A stretch of DNA of 37,122 nucleotides from Streptomyces sp. E2N166 (GTDB taxonomy: Bacteria > Actinomycetota > Actinomycetes > Streptomycetales > Streptomycetaceae), in the NCBI RefSeq assembly GCF_003671715.1, contig NZ_RAIF01000006.1, positions 28,276 through 65,397 of the forward strand, written 5' to 3'. Made by a program: the position numbers and the translations under genes. The notes under the pieces are model-generated. The model was given only the letters and a program-made list of their open reading frames with translations. It was not told where the DNA came from and ran no database searches. This document shows positions 23,915 through 32,122 of this stretch, piece after piece (within the stretch, counting starts at the first letter, position 1; each line of letters opens with the position of its first letter).

Positions 23915-25054
23915 TCAGCTGACCCGAAGACCGACCGCCAGCGTCAGTTCAAGAACCCGGTGCGGCGATGCGAGATCCGGAAACACCTCCCGCAGCTGCG
24001 ACATCCGGTACCGGACCGTCTGGGGATGGACGAACAACGCCGCCGCCACCTCGTCCCGCCTGCCCTGGTGCAGCAGCCACGCCCGCAGCGTCTCCTCCAG
24101 CCGCCGTGCGGTCGCGACAGGCAAGGTCCGCAACGGTGCGAGGGCTCGGGCACGCAGGTCTGCGAAGGCGTCCACGTCGGCGCTCAGCACCAGCTCGGGC
24201 AGGTGGTCCTCGGTATCGCGAATATCAGGGGAGAGGGAGCGCGCGCGTACGGCTCGTGCGTACGAGGCGGACGCACGAGTCCATGGCCGGGCCGGGCCGA
24301 CCACGGCGGTGCGGTCGGTCAGCTGCCGCAAGAGATGTGATCGGTCGGCATCGGGGACGAGCAGCACACCGGTGGCGTCCGGCAGGTCGTCGAGGACGAG
24401 GGTGCTCGGGTCGAGTGCGCGGTAGGCAGGCCGGGTCTGGGCGGCGGGCAGCAGGACCGCGGTCAGCGAGACCGGAGCCTGCCATCCGGCCCGTTGAACA
24501 GAGGCCAGCAGCACGTCCGGGCTCGCGCCGGCGAGGAGGTCACGGGCCAGGTGCTCCAGGTGGCGCTCGTGGGCCCTGCCCCGGGCGGCCAGTTCGTCGG
24601 CGTGGCCCGCGGCACTCGCGGCGGAGAGCTCGTCAATGTAGGCGAAGGTCAACTCGGCGAACTTGGCGACCTCGGCGGCGGGCAGACCTGCGGGTACGGC
24701 GCCCGCTGCCAGGCATCGCCAGGCCACGCGGGCGCCGACGCGGTAGGCGCTGAGTAGGGCGTCCATCGAACGGCCGTCGCGCACCTCGCCGCGGCCCAGC
24801 TCGTAGGCTGCGTCACCGGCGTCGCCGCCTGTGGCGTTCCCGCTCGCGAGGTCCAGGTAGTGCCCCAGGGCAGTTCGGACAGCTCGGCGGATGGTGGCGC
24901 CCATGTGGCCGGAGAGGGCGTTGGCGTAGGGAGGGACCTCGTCGATGATCGCCTGGACGACCTCGTCGGCGGTGGTCTTCAGCGCGGCCCGCAGTGCGGT
25001 GACCGTCGTCTCATCCAGGGCCAGTTCGCTGGCCCTCCGAAGTGCATGGCTCAC
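23915..25054 (-). CDS. PucR-family transcriptional regulator
   Basis: This 379-aa protein has an N-terminal helical sensor region (ALSGHMGATIRRAVRTALGHYLDLA, LGRGEVRDGRSMDALLSAYRVGARVAWR), a central GGDEF-like domain and the C-terminal PucR helix-turn-helix: LEETLRAWLLHQGRRDEVAAALFVHPQTVRYRMSQLREVF (about 327-366). The GTG start follows CAGGGAA. It is divergent from the reductase-desaturase operon, which it very likely controls. A palindrome overlaps its own ribosome site. Confidence 0.93.
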   Translation of the reverse strand: MSHALRRASELALDETTVTALRAALKTTADEVVQAIIDEVPPYANALSGHMGATIRRAVRTALGHYLDLASGNATGGDAGDAAYELGRGEVRDGRSMDALLSAYRVGARVAWRCLAAGAVPAGLPAAEVAKFAELTFAYIDELSAASAAGHADELAARGRAHERHLEHLARDLLAGASPDVLLASVQRAGWQAPVSLTAVLLPAAQTRPAYRALDPSTLVLDDLPDATGVLLVPDADRSHLLRQLTDRTAVVGPARPWTRASASYARAVRARSLSPDIRDTEDHLPELVLSADVDAFADLRARALAPLRTLPVATARRLEETLRAWLLHQGRRDEVAAALFVHPQTVRYRMSQLREVFPDLASPHRVLELTLAVGLRVS

Positions 25055-25057
25055 GTT

Positions 25058-25074
25058 TTGTTCCCTGCGAACAA
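25058..25074. promoter_or_regulatory. Palindrome in the PucR/reductase intergenic region
   Basis: TTGTTC (25058-25063), 5 bp, GAACAA (25069-25074) is a perfect inverted repeat covering the PucR ribosome site. It is a candidate operator for self-control. Confidence 0.5.
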
Positions 25075-25140
25075 TTCAGCCGACCAGATTTACATCCTGC
25101 GGTCAGGACTTTACGCCTTGAGGCACAGCAAGCTGAAGTC

Positions 25141-26196
25141 ATGACGAGTACAGCGCTCCGCAGCAGGGCGTGGAAACTGCTGGAGATGGTCACGACTCCG
25201 CTGCTGCCGTCGGACTACCTCGACCTGGTCAGCCCGCTGCGTGCGGGCGCTGACCTGCGTGGGCGCATCGAGGCCGTGCGCCCCGAGACGGGTGACGCCG
25301 CGACAATCGTGATCAGGCCTGGACGGGGCTGGCGCGGCCACACAGCCGGTCAGTACGTGCGGATCGGGGTCGACGTCGACGGGGTGCGCCTGTGGCGTGC
25401 CTACTCCATCACCTCGCCGGCAAACCGCCAGGACGGCCGCGTGACGATCACCGTAAAGGCGATCCCGGACGGCATGGTCAGCAACTACCTGGTCCGCAGG
25501 GCGAAACCGGGCACGCTGATCCAGCTCGACCAGCCGACTGGTGACTTCGTGCTGCCGCAGGTCAAGCCCGCCAAGGTGCTCTACCTGACGGCCGGCAGCG
25601 GCATCACGCCCGTGATGGGCATGCTGCGCGACACCGAGTTCGACGACGTCGTCATGGTCCACTGCGCGCCACGGCCGCAAGACGTGATCTTCCGCAACGA
25701 ACTGCACGACCTGGTCGCGGACAAAAAGCTGCGGCTCACCGAGGTGCACACCGACACAGACGGCATGCTCGACATCGCCCGTCTCGACGAACTCGTGCCC
25801 GACTGGGCCGAGCGCGAGACCTGGGCTTGCGGGCCCGCGGGCCTGCTCGACGCCGCCGAAGAGCACTGGACCAAGCACGGCGTACAAGAGCGCCTGCACA
25901 CCGAACGCTTCCGCCCCGGCATCGTCGTCGCCGGCGAGGGCGGCGAGGTCACGTTCAGCGCCACCGGCAAGACCGTCGACGCGGACGGCGCCACGCCGTT
26001 GCTGGACATCGGCGAGGAGGCCGGTGTGCTCATGCCCTCCGGGTGCCGGATGGGCATCTGCTTCGGCTGCGTCACGCCGCTCAAGGCAGGCGCCGTCCGC
26101 GATCTGCGCACCGGCGAGATCACCGAGGCCGAGCCCGGCGTCCTCATCCAGACCTGCGTGTCCGCCGCGGCGGGCCCCTGCGACATCGAACGGTAG
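25141..26196 (+). CDS. Ferredoxin reductase with C-terminal 2Fe-2S domain (desaturase partner)
   Basis: This 351-aa electron-transfer protein has three domains: a flavin-binding barrel with RAYSITS (87-93), an NAD(P)H domain with TAGSGITPVMGM (150-161) and WACGPAGLLD (228-237), and a plant-type [2Fe-2S] domain with C302, C307, C310 and C339 (GCRMGICFGC ... TCV). This is the layout of mycobacterial Rv3230c, the partner of the desaturase DesA3. It would pass electrons from NADPH to the membrane desaturase encoded 7 bp downstream. The ATG at 25141 has only a weak ribosome site. Confidence 0.92.
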   Translation: MTSTALRSRAWKLLEMVTTPLLPSDYLDLVSPLRAGADLRGRIEAVRPETGDAATIVIRPGRGWRGHTAGQYVRIGVDVDGVRLWRAYSITSPANRQDGRVTITVKAIPDGMVSNYLVRRAKPGTLIQLDQPTGDFVLPQVKPAKVLYLTAGSGITPVMGMLRDTEFDDVVMVHCAPRPQDVIFRNELHDLVADKKLRLTEVHTDTDGMLDIARLDELVPDWAERETWACGPAGLLDAAEEHWTKHGVQERLHTERFRPGIVVAGEGGEVTFSATGKTVDADGATPLLDIGEEAGVLMPSGCRMGICFGCVTPLKAGAVRDLRTGEITEAEPGVLIQTCVSAAAGPCDIER

Positions 26197-26203
26197 GAGC
26201 ACC

Positions 26204-27322
26204 TTGACCTCCATCGACCCCACCGCCCACCTGACCGCGGAGCAGATCGAGGAGCTCGGCCGCGAGCTGGACACGATCCGCGACGAGGTGATCGCCGGCC
26301 GCGGCGAGAAAGACGCCGCCTACATCCGTAAGGTCATCTCGGCGCAGCGCAAGCTCGAGCTGGTCAGCAGGGGTGTGCTGCTGTTCTCAATCTTCCCGCC
26401 CGCGTGGCTGCTCGGCACCGCCGGTCTGTCCGTGGCCAAGATCATGGACAACATGGAGATCGGCCACAACGTCCTGCACGGCCAGTGGGACTGGATGCGC
26501 GACCCGAAGATTCACTCCACCACCTGGGAGTGGGATCACGTCTCGCCGGCCGACCAGTGGAAGCACTCGCACAACGAGCTGCACCACACGTACACCAACG
26601 TGATCGGCAAGGACAACGACCTCGGCTACGGCATCATGCGGGTCGACGAGGACCAGAAGTGGCACCCGTTCCACCTCGGCCAGCCGCTGTGGAACTTCAT
26701 CAACGCCTGCTTCTTCGAGTACGGCATCGCAGCGTACGACCTGGAGCTCGGCAAGAACCTCAGCAAGCACCGCCGCAAGAACCCGGAGTTCCGCGCGCGG
26801 GCCAAGGCCGTGGGCCGCAAGATCCGCAAGCAGGTGCTCAAGGACTACGTGATCCACCCGCTGCTGTCGGGCCCGTCGTTCCTCCCCACCCTCGCCGCCA
26901 CGTTCACCGCGAACCTGGTCCGCAACATCTGGTCCCACTCGGTGATCATGTGCGGACATTTCCCCGAGGGCGTACAGGTCTTCGAGCGCCGATCGATCAA
27001 GGGCGAGACGCGCGGCCAGTGGTACCTGCGCCAGATGATGGGCTCGGCGAACATCAGCGGCAGCAGGGCCATGCATTTCATGACCGGCAACCTGTCGCAC
27101 CAGATCGAGCACCATCTGTTCCCGGACCTGCCAAGCAACCGGTACGCCGAGGTCGCGGTGAAGGTGCGCGCGCTGTTCGACAAGTACGAGCTGGAGTATG
27201 TCACCGGGCCGCTGCCCAAGCAGGTGGTCTCCGCGTGGCGCAAGGTCTTCCGGCTCTCGCTGCCGAACAAGAAGCCCAAGGCCAAGACGCCGGACCGCGA
27301 GCATGAGCTCGTCGCGGCCTGA
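26204..27322 (+). CDS. Membrane fatty-acid desaturase (DesA3-like)
   Basis: This 372-aa integral membrane di-iron enzyme has the three His boxes: HNVLH (88-92), HSHNELHH (121-128) and HQIEHH (299-304). Hydrophobic segments lie near 57-80 and 222-250. It is expected to introduce a double bond (delta-9 type) into acyl chains at the membrane, using the reductase encoded just upstream. The TTG start at 26204 is supported by AGGAG (26195-26199), which overlaps the reductase stop; the two genes are co-transcribed. This is the best-preserved operon of the window. Confidence 0.93.
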   Translation: MTSIDPTAHLTAEQIEELGRELDTIRDEVIAGRGEKDAAYIRKVISAQRKLELVSRGVLLFSIFPPAWLLGTAGLSVAKIMDNMEIGHNVLHGQWDWMRDPKIHSTTWEWDHVSPADQWKHSHNELHHTYTNVIGKDNDLGYGIMRVDEDQKWHPFHLGQPLWNFINACFFEYGIAAYDLELGKNLSKHRRKNPEFRARAKAVGRKIRKQVLKDYVIHPLLSGPSFLPTLAATFTANLVRNIWSHSVIMCGHFPEGVQVFERRSIKGETRGQWYLRQMMGSANISGSRAMHFMTGNLSHQIEHHLFPDLPSNRYAEVAVKVRALFDKYELEYVTGPLPKQVVSAWRKVFRLSLPNKKPKAKTPDREHELVAA

Positions 27323-27353
27323 TTCCCGGTATTGATTGGTTCAGACCCTTCGG

Positions 27354-27473
27354 CCGTCCCGGCGGCACCGCCTCCCGTCCCTGGCCCGTTCGCTCGCAGC
27401 CGTCCACGAACAGCGACGAGCCCTGGAAGCGCAGATCGAACAGCTGTTGGAGGCCCACCCTAATGGGCAGTGA
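27354..27473 (+). pseudogene. IS110-family transposase fragment
   Basis: About 39 codons read RRHRLPSLARSLAAVHEQRRALEAQIEQLLEAHP and stop, matching the coiled-coil linker region of IS110 transposases. Both flanks are lost. Confidence 0.65.
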
Positions 27474-27649
27474 TGTGGGGCACCGCCAGGCCCACCCCGG
27501 CCCATCGAGGGCCCTGAAAGAGACTGCGGGCCCCGCATCACTCTCGTAACGGTGGTCGGTTCCGGAGAAGCCGCACACACCCCCTGGGACTTGGATCCCT
27601 TGGTCAAGAGTCGGCCTCCGGGACCGCCCAGCCCCACGAGTTCGCGCCT

Positions 27650-28151
27650 CCACCGCATCCTCCTGGCCCTGCAACTCCCGCAGGTCGACGTCGAGGTCGA
27701 CGTCGAGGTCGGCATGAAACGGAAGATCGCCAACACATCGGCCGCTGGCCAGACCCACAGGTTGGGGCACTCGGCATCCACCGGGCGGGACAGCACGGCC
27801 TCCGCCCGGGGCATCGGAAGCACTGTCTCTCCCTCGGAGTACTGGCACTTCCAGCCTGATGTGCATCACCAGCCGCCGCACTGCCTCGTCCGGCACATCA
27901 CACCACCGCACATTGCCCGGGGCCGAGTACGGTACACGCGCATCGGCGTACCCCAGCATCCGCGGCTCGCCAGCCCCAAGGATACGGAGCGCCTCCGCCA
28001 GCTCCCCGGCCCGCACAGTGTCTACGTCCCAGGTCGCCGTGACGACCGCGGTCCGCGCGCCCGCAGTCGCATGACGAGCCAACACCTCACCCACAGACAA
28101 TGATTCGTCATCCGGGGGAGCGAACACAGCCAGCAGACTCGGCACCGTCAC
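27650..28151 (-). pseudogene. PIG-L family deacetylase, decayed
   Basis: From a GTG at 28151 the frame reads VTVPSLLAVFAPPDDESLSVGEVLARHATAGARTAVVTATW ... LRILGAGEPRMLGYADARVP ... EAVRRLVMHIR, an N-terminal PIG-L (LmbE/mycothiol-deacetylase-like) domain. The metal-binding AHPDDE is APPDDE (His lost). After about residue 99 the similarity stops: the HPDH region is missing and the C-terminus is scrambled. A 12-bp tandem repeat encoding Asp-Val/Leu dipeptides lies at about 27684-27710. Confidence 0.7.
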
Positions 28152-28354
28152 AATCCAGACCACCCCCCGGCACGAACGAGAGGGCCGGATCGTACGCCGC
28201 CCAGCACGGGGGCGAGCGACGGCTGAAAGATTCCATAACGCCGACCACGCTGGCTGAGATTCCATGTGATCGCTACGTGGGGCCCACCCAGCGGGATCAC
28301 GCATGTCCGATTCGTTCAAGAGGACCGTGGCCACCGTCCATTACCGTCACCGCC

Positions 28355-28765
28355 ATGAACAACATCGGCGAGGCTTCACGTCACCTCAGTACCCGTGTCG
28401 ACCGCACCGTCAACGACGTCTACGCCTACGCATCGGACCCGGCCAACCTGCCCGCGTGGGCCCATGGCCTGGGAGAATCAGTCGAAAGGGTCGACGACCA
28501 TTGGGTCGCGGAGTCCTCCCCCATGGGACGAGTCGTGATCACCTTCGCACCGCACAACGAGCTGGGCGTACTCGACCACGACGTCACGCTCCCCTCCGGG
28601 GAAACCGTGTACAACCCGGTCCGCGTCATCGCCAACGGCGCAGCGAGCGAAATCGTGTTCACCCTCCGCCGTCGGCCCGGGACCAGCGACGCCGACTTCG
28701 ACCGCGACGCCAGCATGGTCGCCGCCGACCTGGCCCGCCTCAAGAAGCTCATGGAGTCCCGCTGA
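28355..28765 (+). CDS. SRPBCC-family (START-like) protein
   Basis: This 136-aa protein has the helix-grip pattern: STRVDRTVNDVYAYASDPANLPAWAHGLGESVERVDDHWV, then GRVVITFAPHNELGVLDHDVTLPSGETVYNPVRVI, and a C-terminal helix DRDASMVAADLARLKKLME. Members bind hydrophobic ligands in a cavity; some are cyclases or stress proteins. TACCGT (28342-28347) lies 7 nt before the ATG with no ribosome site, pointing to a leaderless mRNA. It stands alone. Confidence 0.88.
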   Translation: MNNIGEASRHLSTRVDRTVNDVYAYASDPANLPAWAHGLGESVERVDDHWVAESSPMGRVVITFAPHNELGVLDHDVTLPSGETVYNPVRVIANGAASEIVFTLRRRPGTSDADFDRDASMVAADLARLKKLMESR

Positions 28766-28917
28766 CCTCCCCCGAGACCCGCCGATCACGTGAGAGCCCC
28801 GGGACCAGGCCCCGCCCCGTCAATCGCCCAGACACTCTGACTACCACGACAAGAACACCAGACACACCGCTCCGCTCAGGAGTACCCATCCACCCCAGAC
28901 ACAGACCACAATTAGGC

Positions 28918-29146
28918 GAACCGTCCCCCGCCGGCATGGGGAGCAGTTCGACTGGAACAAGCCCGCGCGGCCCGGCGAGACGCCACCCCCGCGAGCGCGG
29001 GGAGGCACGTCGCCCGCATCTTCGGCGAGCTGGCCGACGAGGGCCGTCGCCGCACGGGGACCATCCCTGCGGGTGCGGGGAGCGGCATGAACGGCGCCCC
29101 CAAGGCGTTCTGCGCGAGGGACCATCCCTGCGGGTGCGGGGAGCGG
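28918..29146 (-). CRISPR. Decaying type I-E-like CRISPR array without cas genes
   Basis: Two identical 29-nt repeats lie at 29057-29085 and 29118-29146, separated by a 32-nt spacer (29086-29117). This is exactly the type I-E geometry. Read on the minus strand the repeat begins CCGCTCCCCGCACCCGC, like the E. coli type I-E repeat. Two diverged copies lie to the left at 28979-29007 (19 of 29 match) and 28918-28946 (17 of 29), again 61 bp apart with a 32-nt spacer (28947-28978). The gap 29008-29056 is 49 nt, so one unit there is disturbed. Degenerate repeats at the left and exact ones at the right fit a leader on the right (29147 onward). No cas gene is visible in the window. Confidence 0.72.
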
Positions 29147-29199
29147 ACTGTTTGACCTGCGATCTTATAGCCGCAGTATCGCAGTCTCAGCCACTTTCA

Positions 29200-29560
29200 C
29201 AGATACCGGCAAATAGCACACGGAGTGGCATCAGGAACGCAGGGCCACCCAGAGCACGCCGAAGAACCGGCGCGTGCTCGAGGCCGACGAAGCCCAGGTC
29301 GGCGATGGTGCCGAGGCCGGCCGCAGCCTGGCGGTGAGCCGGTCGTGGCGGCAGGCGGTGATCTCCGAGGTCCGTCCTGGCCGGGTCGCCGAGACCCAGA
29401 GCAGTCGGCCACGGTCGTCGGTGAGCGCAATCACGAGCAGGCCATGGCATCGGCTCTTGCCCGGGTGGTTCTTCCGGTTGTCCTTGCCGGTACGCCGCCG
29501 GGTGCGGATCAGTGTGCCGTTCGTGATCACGGTGGCCGTACTCATGCCCGCACCCGCCCC
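29200..29560 (-). pseudogene. IS5-type DDE transposase fragment next to CRISPR leader
   Basis: The minus strand reads ITNGTLIRTRRRTGKDNRKNHPGK (TLIRTRR where other members have LDGTLVRTRR), then HGLLVIALTDDRGRLLWVSATRPGRTSEITACRHDRLTARLR. After a frame change near 29330 it reads AAGLGTIADLGFVGLEHAP. The N-terminus and the final Glu region are absent. Confidence 0.75.
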
Positions 29561-29712
29561 GGCAACACGCTGACCAGAAAAGACGCAACTACAAATGCCG
29601 TGTGTGTGCTCCCCGCTTTGGACGAATGTGTCCTGCGCTCAAGTGCAGCACCGCCGTTCGTCTACGGGTGACAAGCCCAAATCGCGGCATGGCCCCGTGG
29701 CCGGACAGCGCG

Positions 29713-30108
29713 TCAGCAACTGGAGGAGGTGCTGATGCGGATGCCGGTCACCGTGTAGGCAGAGCCGAAGTACTGGGTGGAGTTCGGGGGCAAACACATG
29801 TCCCAAACCGCGCCTGTGGAGTTGGTTTGCACACGGAGGTGAGCCACGTCGTCGTTGCGGGTGTTGAGGACATAGTCGGCGCCCCGGCTGGCCGAGCCGA
29901 GGTTCTGCCAGCTGCTAGTGACGTCCTGGAACCCAGCGTTCGGGTCCTTGGCGTCCCAGTTCGACTTCTTGAGATAGAAGCAGACCCGGGGATAGGCACA
30001 TCCCCGTGTGGGAGATTCAGCGGCCGTGGCCGATGGCGCGACGGCCAGCGAGGCGGCGGCGAAGGCGGCGGCACCGACGACAATGGCTGACCTGCGAATG
30101 GCATCCAT
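29713..30108 (-). CDS. Secreted protein, peptidase-inhibitor I36 / crystallin-like
   Basis: This 131-aa precursor has an Arg-containing N-terminus, a hydrophobic core (IVVGAAAFAAASLAVAPSATA) and a likely cleavage after ATA (about residue 29). The mature part has Cys at CAYPRVCFYLKK, DMCLPP and the C-terminal TSSSC, and WQNLGSASRGADYVLNTRNDDVAHLRV, resembling the I36 inhibitor / beta-gamma-crystallin-like secreted proteins of Streptomyces. It may bind a protease or cell wall; this is family-based inference. The ATG at 30108 follows AGGG at 8 nt. Confidence 0.75.
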   Translation of the reverse strand: MDAIRRSAIVVGAAAFAAASLAVAPSATAAESPTRGCAYPRVCFYLKKSNWDAKDPNAGFQDVTSSWQNLGSASRGADYVLNTRNDDVAHLRVQTNSTGAVWDMCLPPNSTQYFGSAYTVTGIRISTSSSC

Positions 30109-30125
30109 GGGGATGACCCTACGGA

Positions 30126-30164
30126 GGAACCTCGTACGAACCTTACTGAAAAGTTATAGGTTCC
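30126..30164. promoter_or_regulatory. Inverted repeat in the I36-like gene promoter
   Basis: GGAACCT (30126-30132) and AGGTTCC (30158-30164) are exact inverted copies, with another GAACC between them (from 30138). They lie upstream of the secreted-protein gene, around a TATAAC (minus strand) -10-like element, and may be an operator. Confidence 0.45.
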
Positions 30165-30251
30165 CCGCCTCCGCGATGCTCGGCACGATGAGGGCGCGCT
30201 GCGCGAGTTTCCTCCCTCTCAGGTCGTGCGGCCCTGCCCAGCACATCGTTT

Positions 30252-30267
30252 GAACCCGGAGGTTCAG
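30252..30267. repeat. Short perfect palindrome TGAACC-CGGA-GGTTCA
   Basis: A 6-4-6 inverted repeat in the otherwise gene-free 30165-30471 stretch. It shares the GAACC/GGTTC core with the repeats at 30126-30164, so it may be a second site for the same protein. Confidence 0.4.
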
Positions 30268-30471
30268 ATGAGAACGCGCCCTACGCGCACAAAGGTCGTC
30301 ACCACGACTGCGGATGGCGTCCCGACGAGTGGTGTAAGAGATCTCCGCGGTTGAGTGCGCGGGTTCCGCTCCCCGGGATGCACCGTCTGCCGATGTCTAC
30401 TCCCTGCTCAACCGGCAGGCCACCGGGCAACTGTCCAGAATGAAGGGGCAGTTCGACCCCCGGGGTGCACG

Positions 30472-30733
30472 ATGGCCTTGTCTCAGCATGACCTACTGCG
30501 CCTGCTTGAGTCACTTACGTTCGGCCGATGGTCTTGAACTCGTCCCCAAGGTCGCCGAACGGCTGCTGCAGGAACTGATCGAGGCCGAGGCCACCACAAA
30601 GATCGGCGCCGAATGGGGCGAACACACCGACACCCGCACCACCTGGCGCGACGGACACCGCGAGAAGACGGTGACCGCGCAGGCCGGCGACCTGGAACTC
30701 GCTCTCCCGAAACTGCGGGCCGGAAGGCCGTAG
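30472..30733 (+). pseudogene. IS256-family transposase N-terminal fragment
   Basis: ATG at 30472 reads MALSQHDLLRLLESL. An extra A near 30512 shifts the frame, which resumes as SADGLELVPKVAERLLQELIEAEATTKIGAEWGEHTDTRTTWRDGHREKTVTAQAGDLELALPKLRAG. It is cut at 30733 by the C-terminal end of an oppositely oriented IS256 copy. Confidence 0.85.
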
Positions 30734-31608
30734 TGAGCCGACCCTCGAAGGCGATCTGGAACGCGTTGAGAGGTGTCTTCCAGCGCCATCGCTTGCGGCC
30801 CTTGCCGGTCGGGGCGAGGCTCGTCAGAGCCATGGAGACGCACTTGAGGGTGGCGGCCTCGTTGGGAAAGTGTCCGCGGGCCCGGACGGCCTTGCGTATG
30901 CGGGCGTTCACGGACTCGATCGCGTTCGTCGAGCAGATGACCTTCCGGATCTCGACGTCAAAGGAGAGGAAGGGCACGAACTGGGCCAGGAGTTCTCCCA
31001 CAGCTTGATGGTCGCCGGATACTTCCGGTCCCAGGCTTCCGGGAATTCCCCGAACCGCTCCGTCGCCGCCTATTCGCTGGGGGCGATGTAGACGGGTTTG
31101 AGGGCCTTGGCAACCTTGTCCCAGCCCTGACGGGCCGCGCAACGGAAGCTGTTGCGCAGGAGATGAGCTCGGCCATGCCCTCCATCACCTTGTCGGTGAT
31201 CGTGGAGATGGTCTGCTTGGACACCTCCGCCCCGTAGACCTCGGCCAGGTGCGCGGAGATCTCCCCGTGGGTGAGGCCCTTCGCCGACAGCGACAGCACT
31301 ACCTCGTCCACGCCGGACAGGCGGCGCTGCCGCTTCTTGACGATCTGCGGCTCGAAACACCTGGCGGTGTCCCGGGGCACCCTGACCTCGACCGGGCCGA
31401 CATGCCCGGTGATCTCGCCCTCCAGCGCGGGCTCCAGCACTCGCTTGGTGAGCTGCTGGAGCAGTCCGCCTTCGCCAGTCAGCTGCAGGCCCTCGCTGCG
31501 GGCCCGGTCGACCAGCATCGCGACGAGCTGTTCGTCCGACGCGGCCGACGGCGTTGCACCATCCGCCGGCTCCTCGACGGACTCGTGCTCGATCGTCGTC
31601 TTGCTCAC
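30734..31608 (-). pseudogene. IS256-family transposase with internal deletions
   Basis: From the ATG at 31608 the frame is VAMLVDRARSEGLQLTGEGGLLQQLTKRVLEPALEGEITGHVG, missing about 30 residues, then PVEVRVPRDTARCFEPQIVKKRQRRLSG ... ISAHLAEVYGAEVSKQTISTITDKVMEGMAE. A large deletion removes the region with the first catalytic Asp. It resumes out of frame as LLRNSFRCAARQGWDKVAKALKPVY and ends FVPFLSFDVEIRKVICSTNAIESVNARIRKAV ... LNAFQIAFEGRLT. The natural stop is lost at the junction with the plus-strand fragment. Confidence 0.88.
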
Positions 31609-31789
31609 TTGGCGTCTCTCCTTGATCAGCAGATCCGCCGTTGACCAGACACTCCCCCTTCACGATGCCCTCATCACTGCGCAAGCCGACCCAACAGGGG
31701 CGTCTCGAACGGCTCAGCCTGACATGCGGCTACCGGCGGGCACTGGTGAAGTAATGCTGTCCCTGTCCTCCAGCATCTGGAGAAAGATC

Positions 31790-32122
31790 ATGATGGGTAT
31801 ACGTAGGACTGCCGCGGCCACCGTCCTGGCTGCTGCTGCTGTGCTGGCCGGATCCGGCGTGGCCGCGGCGGGAGACGACTCCGGCGGTGACAGCGTCCAG
31901 CAGGTGCTGGACGCGCAGTGCAACGACTTCACCACCCAGGTAGGTGTGGTCAACGTCAACCAGGGTCCTGTCTGTATCGACTTCGACGACGACAACGCCG
32001 GCACTCAAGAGGCCCTCGGCGGGGACAGCTACGACAACAACACCACCGCCTACTGCAACTCCTTCGTGAACCAGTACGGCGTGATCAACGTCAACCAGGG
32101 ACCGGTCTGCATCGACTTCTGA
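31790..32122 (+). CDS. Secreted protein with two copies of a CNxF...NVNQGPVCIDF repeat
   Basis: This 110-aa precursor begins MMGIRRTAAATVLAAAAVLAGSGVAAA, a clear signal peptide. The mature 80 or so residues hold two near-identical units of about 22 residues, QCNDFTTQVGVVNVNQGPVCIDF and YCNSFVNQYGVINVNQGPVCIDF. They are joined by an acidic linker rich in Asp/Asn/Gly. Each unit has two Cys, likely an internal disulfide, and a beta-prone GVxNVNQGP core reminiscent of, but not the same as, chaplin or rodlin strands. GGAGA precedes the ATG by 7 nt. I recognise no named family. Confidence 0.8.
   Translation: MMGIRRTAAATVLAAAAVLAGSGVAAAGDDSGGDSVQQVLDAQCNDFTTQVGVVNVNQGPVCIDFDDDNAGTQEALGGDSYDNNTTAYCNSFVNQYGVINVNQGPVCIDF

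Noticed and set aside
28801-28830. Possible further CRISPR repeat (GGGACCAGGCCCCGCCCC)
   Set aside because: Only the first seven bases agree, and it is out of the 61-bp period.
28979-29007. Diverged CRISPR repeat as a simple terminator
   Set aside because: CCCCGCGAGCGCGGGG can form a hairpin, but exact 61-bp spacing to the other diverged copy favours a repeat; kept with low weight.
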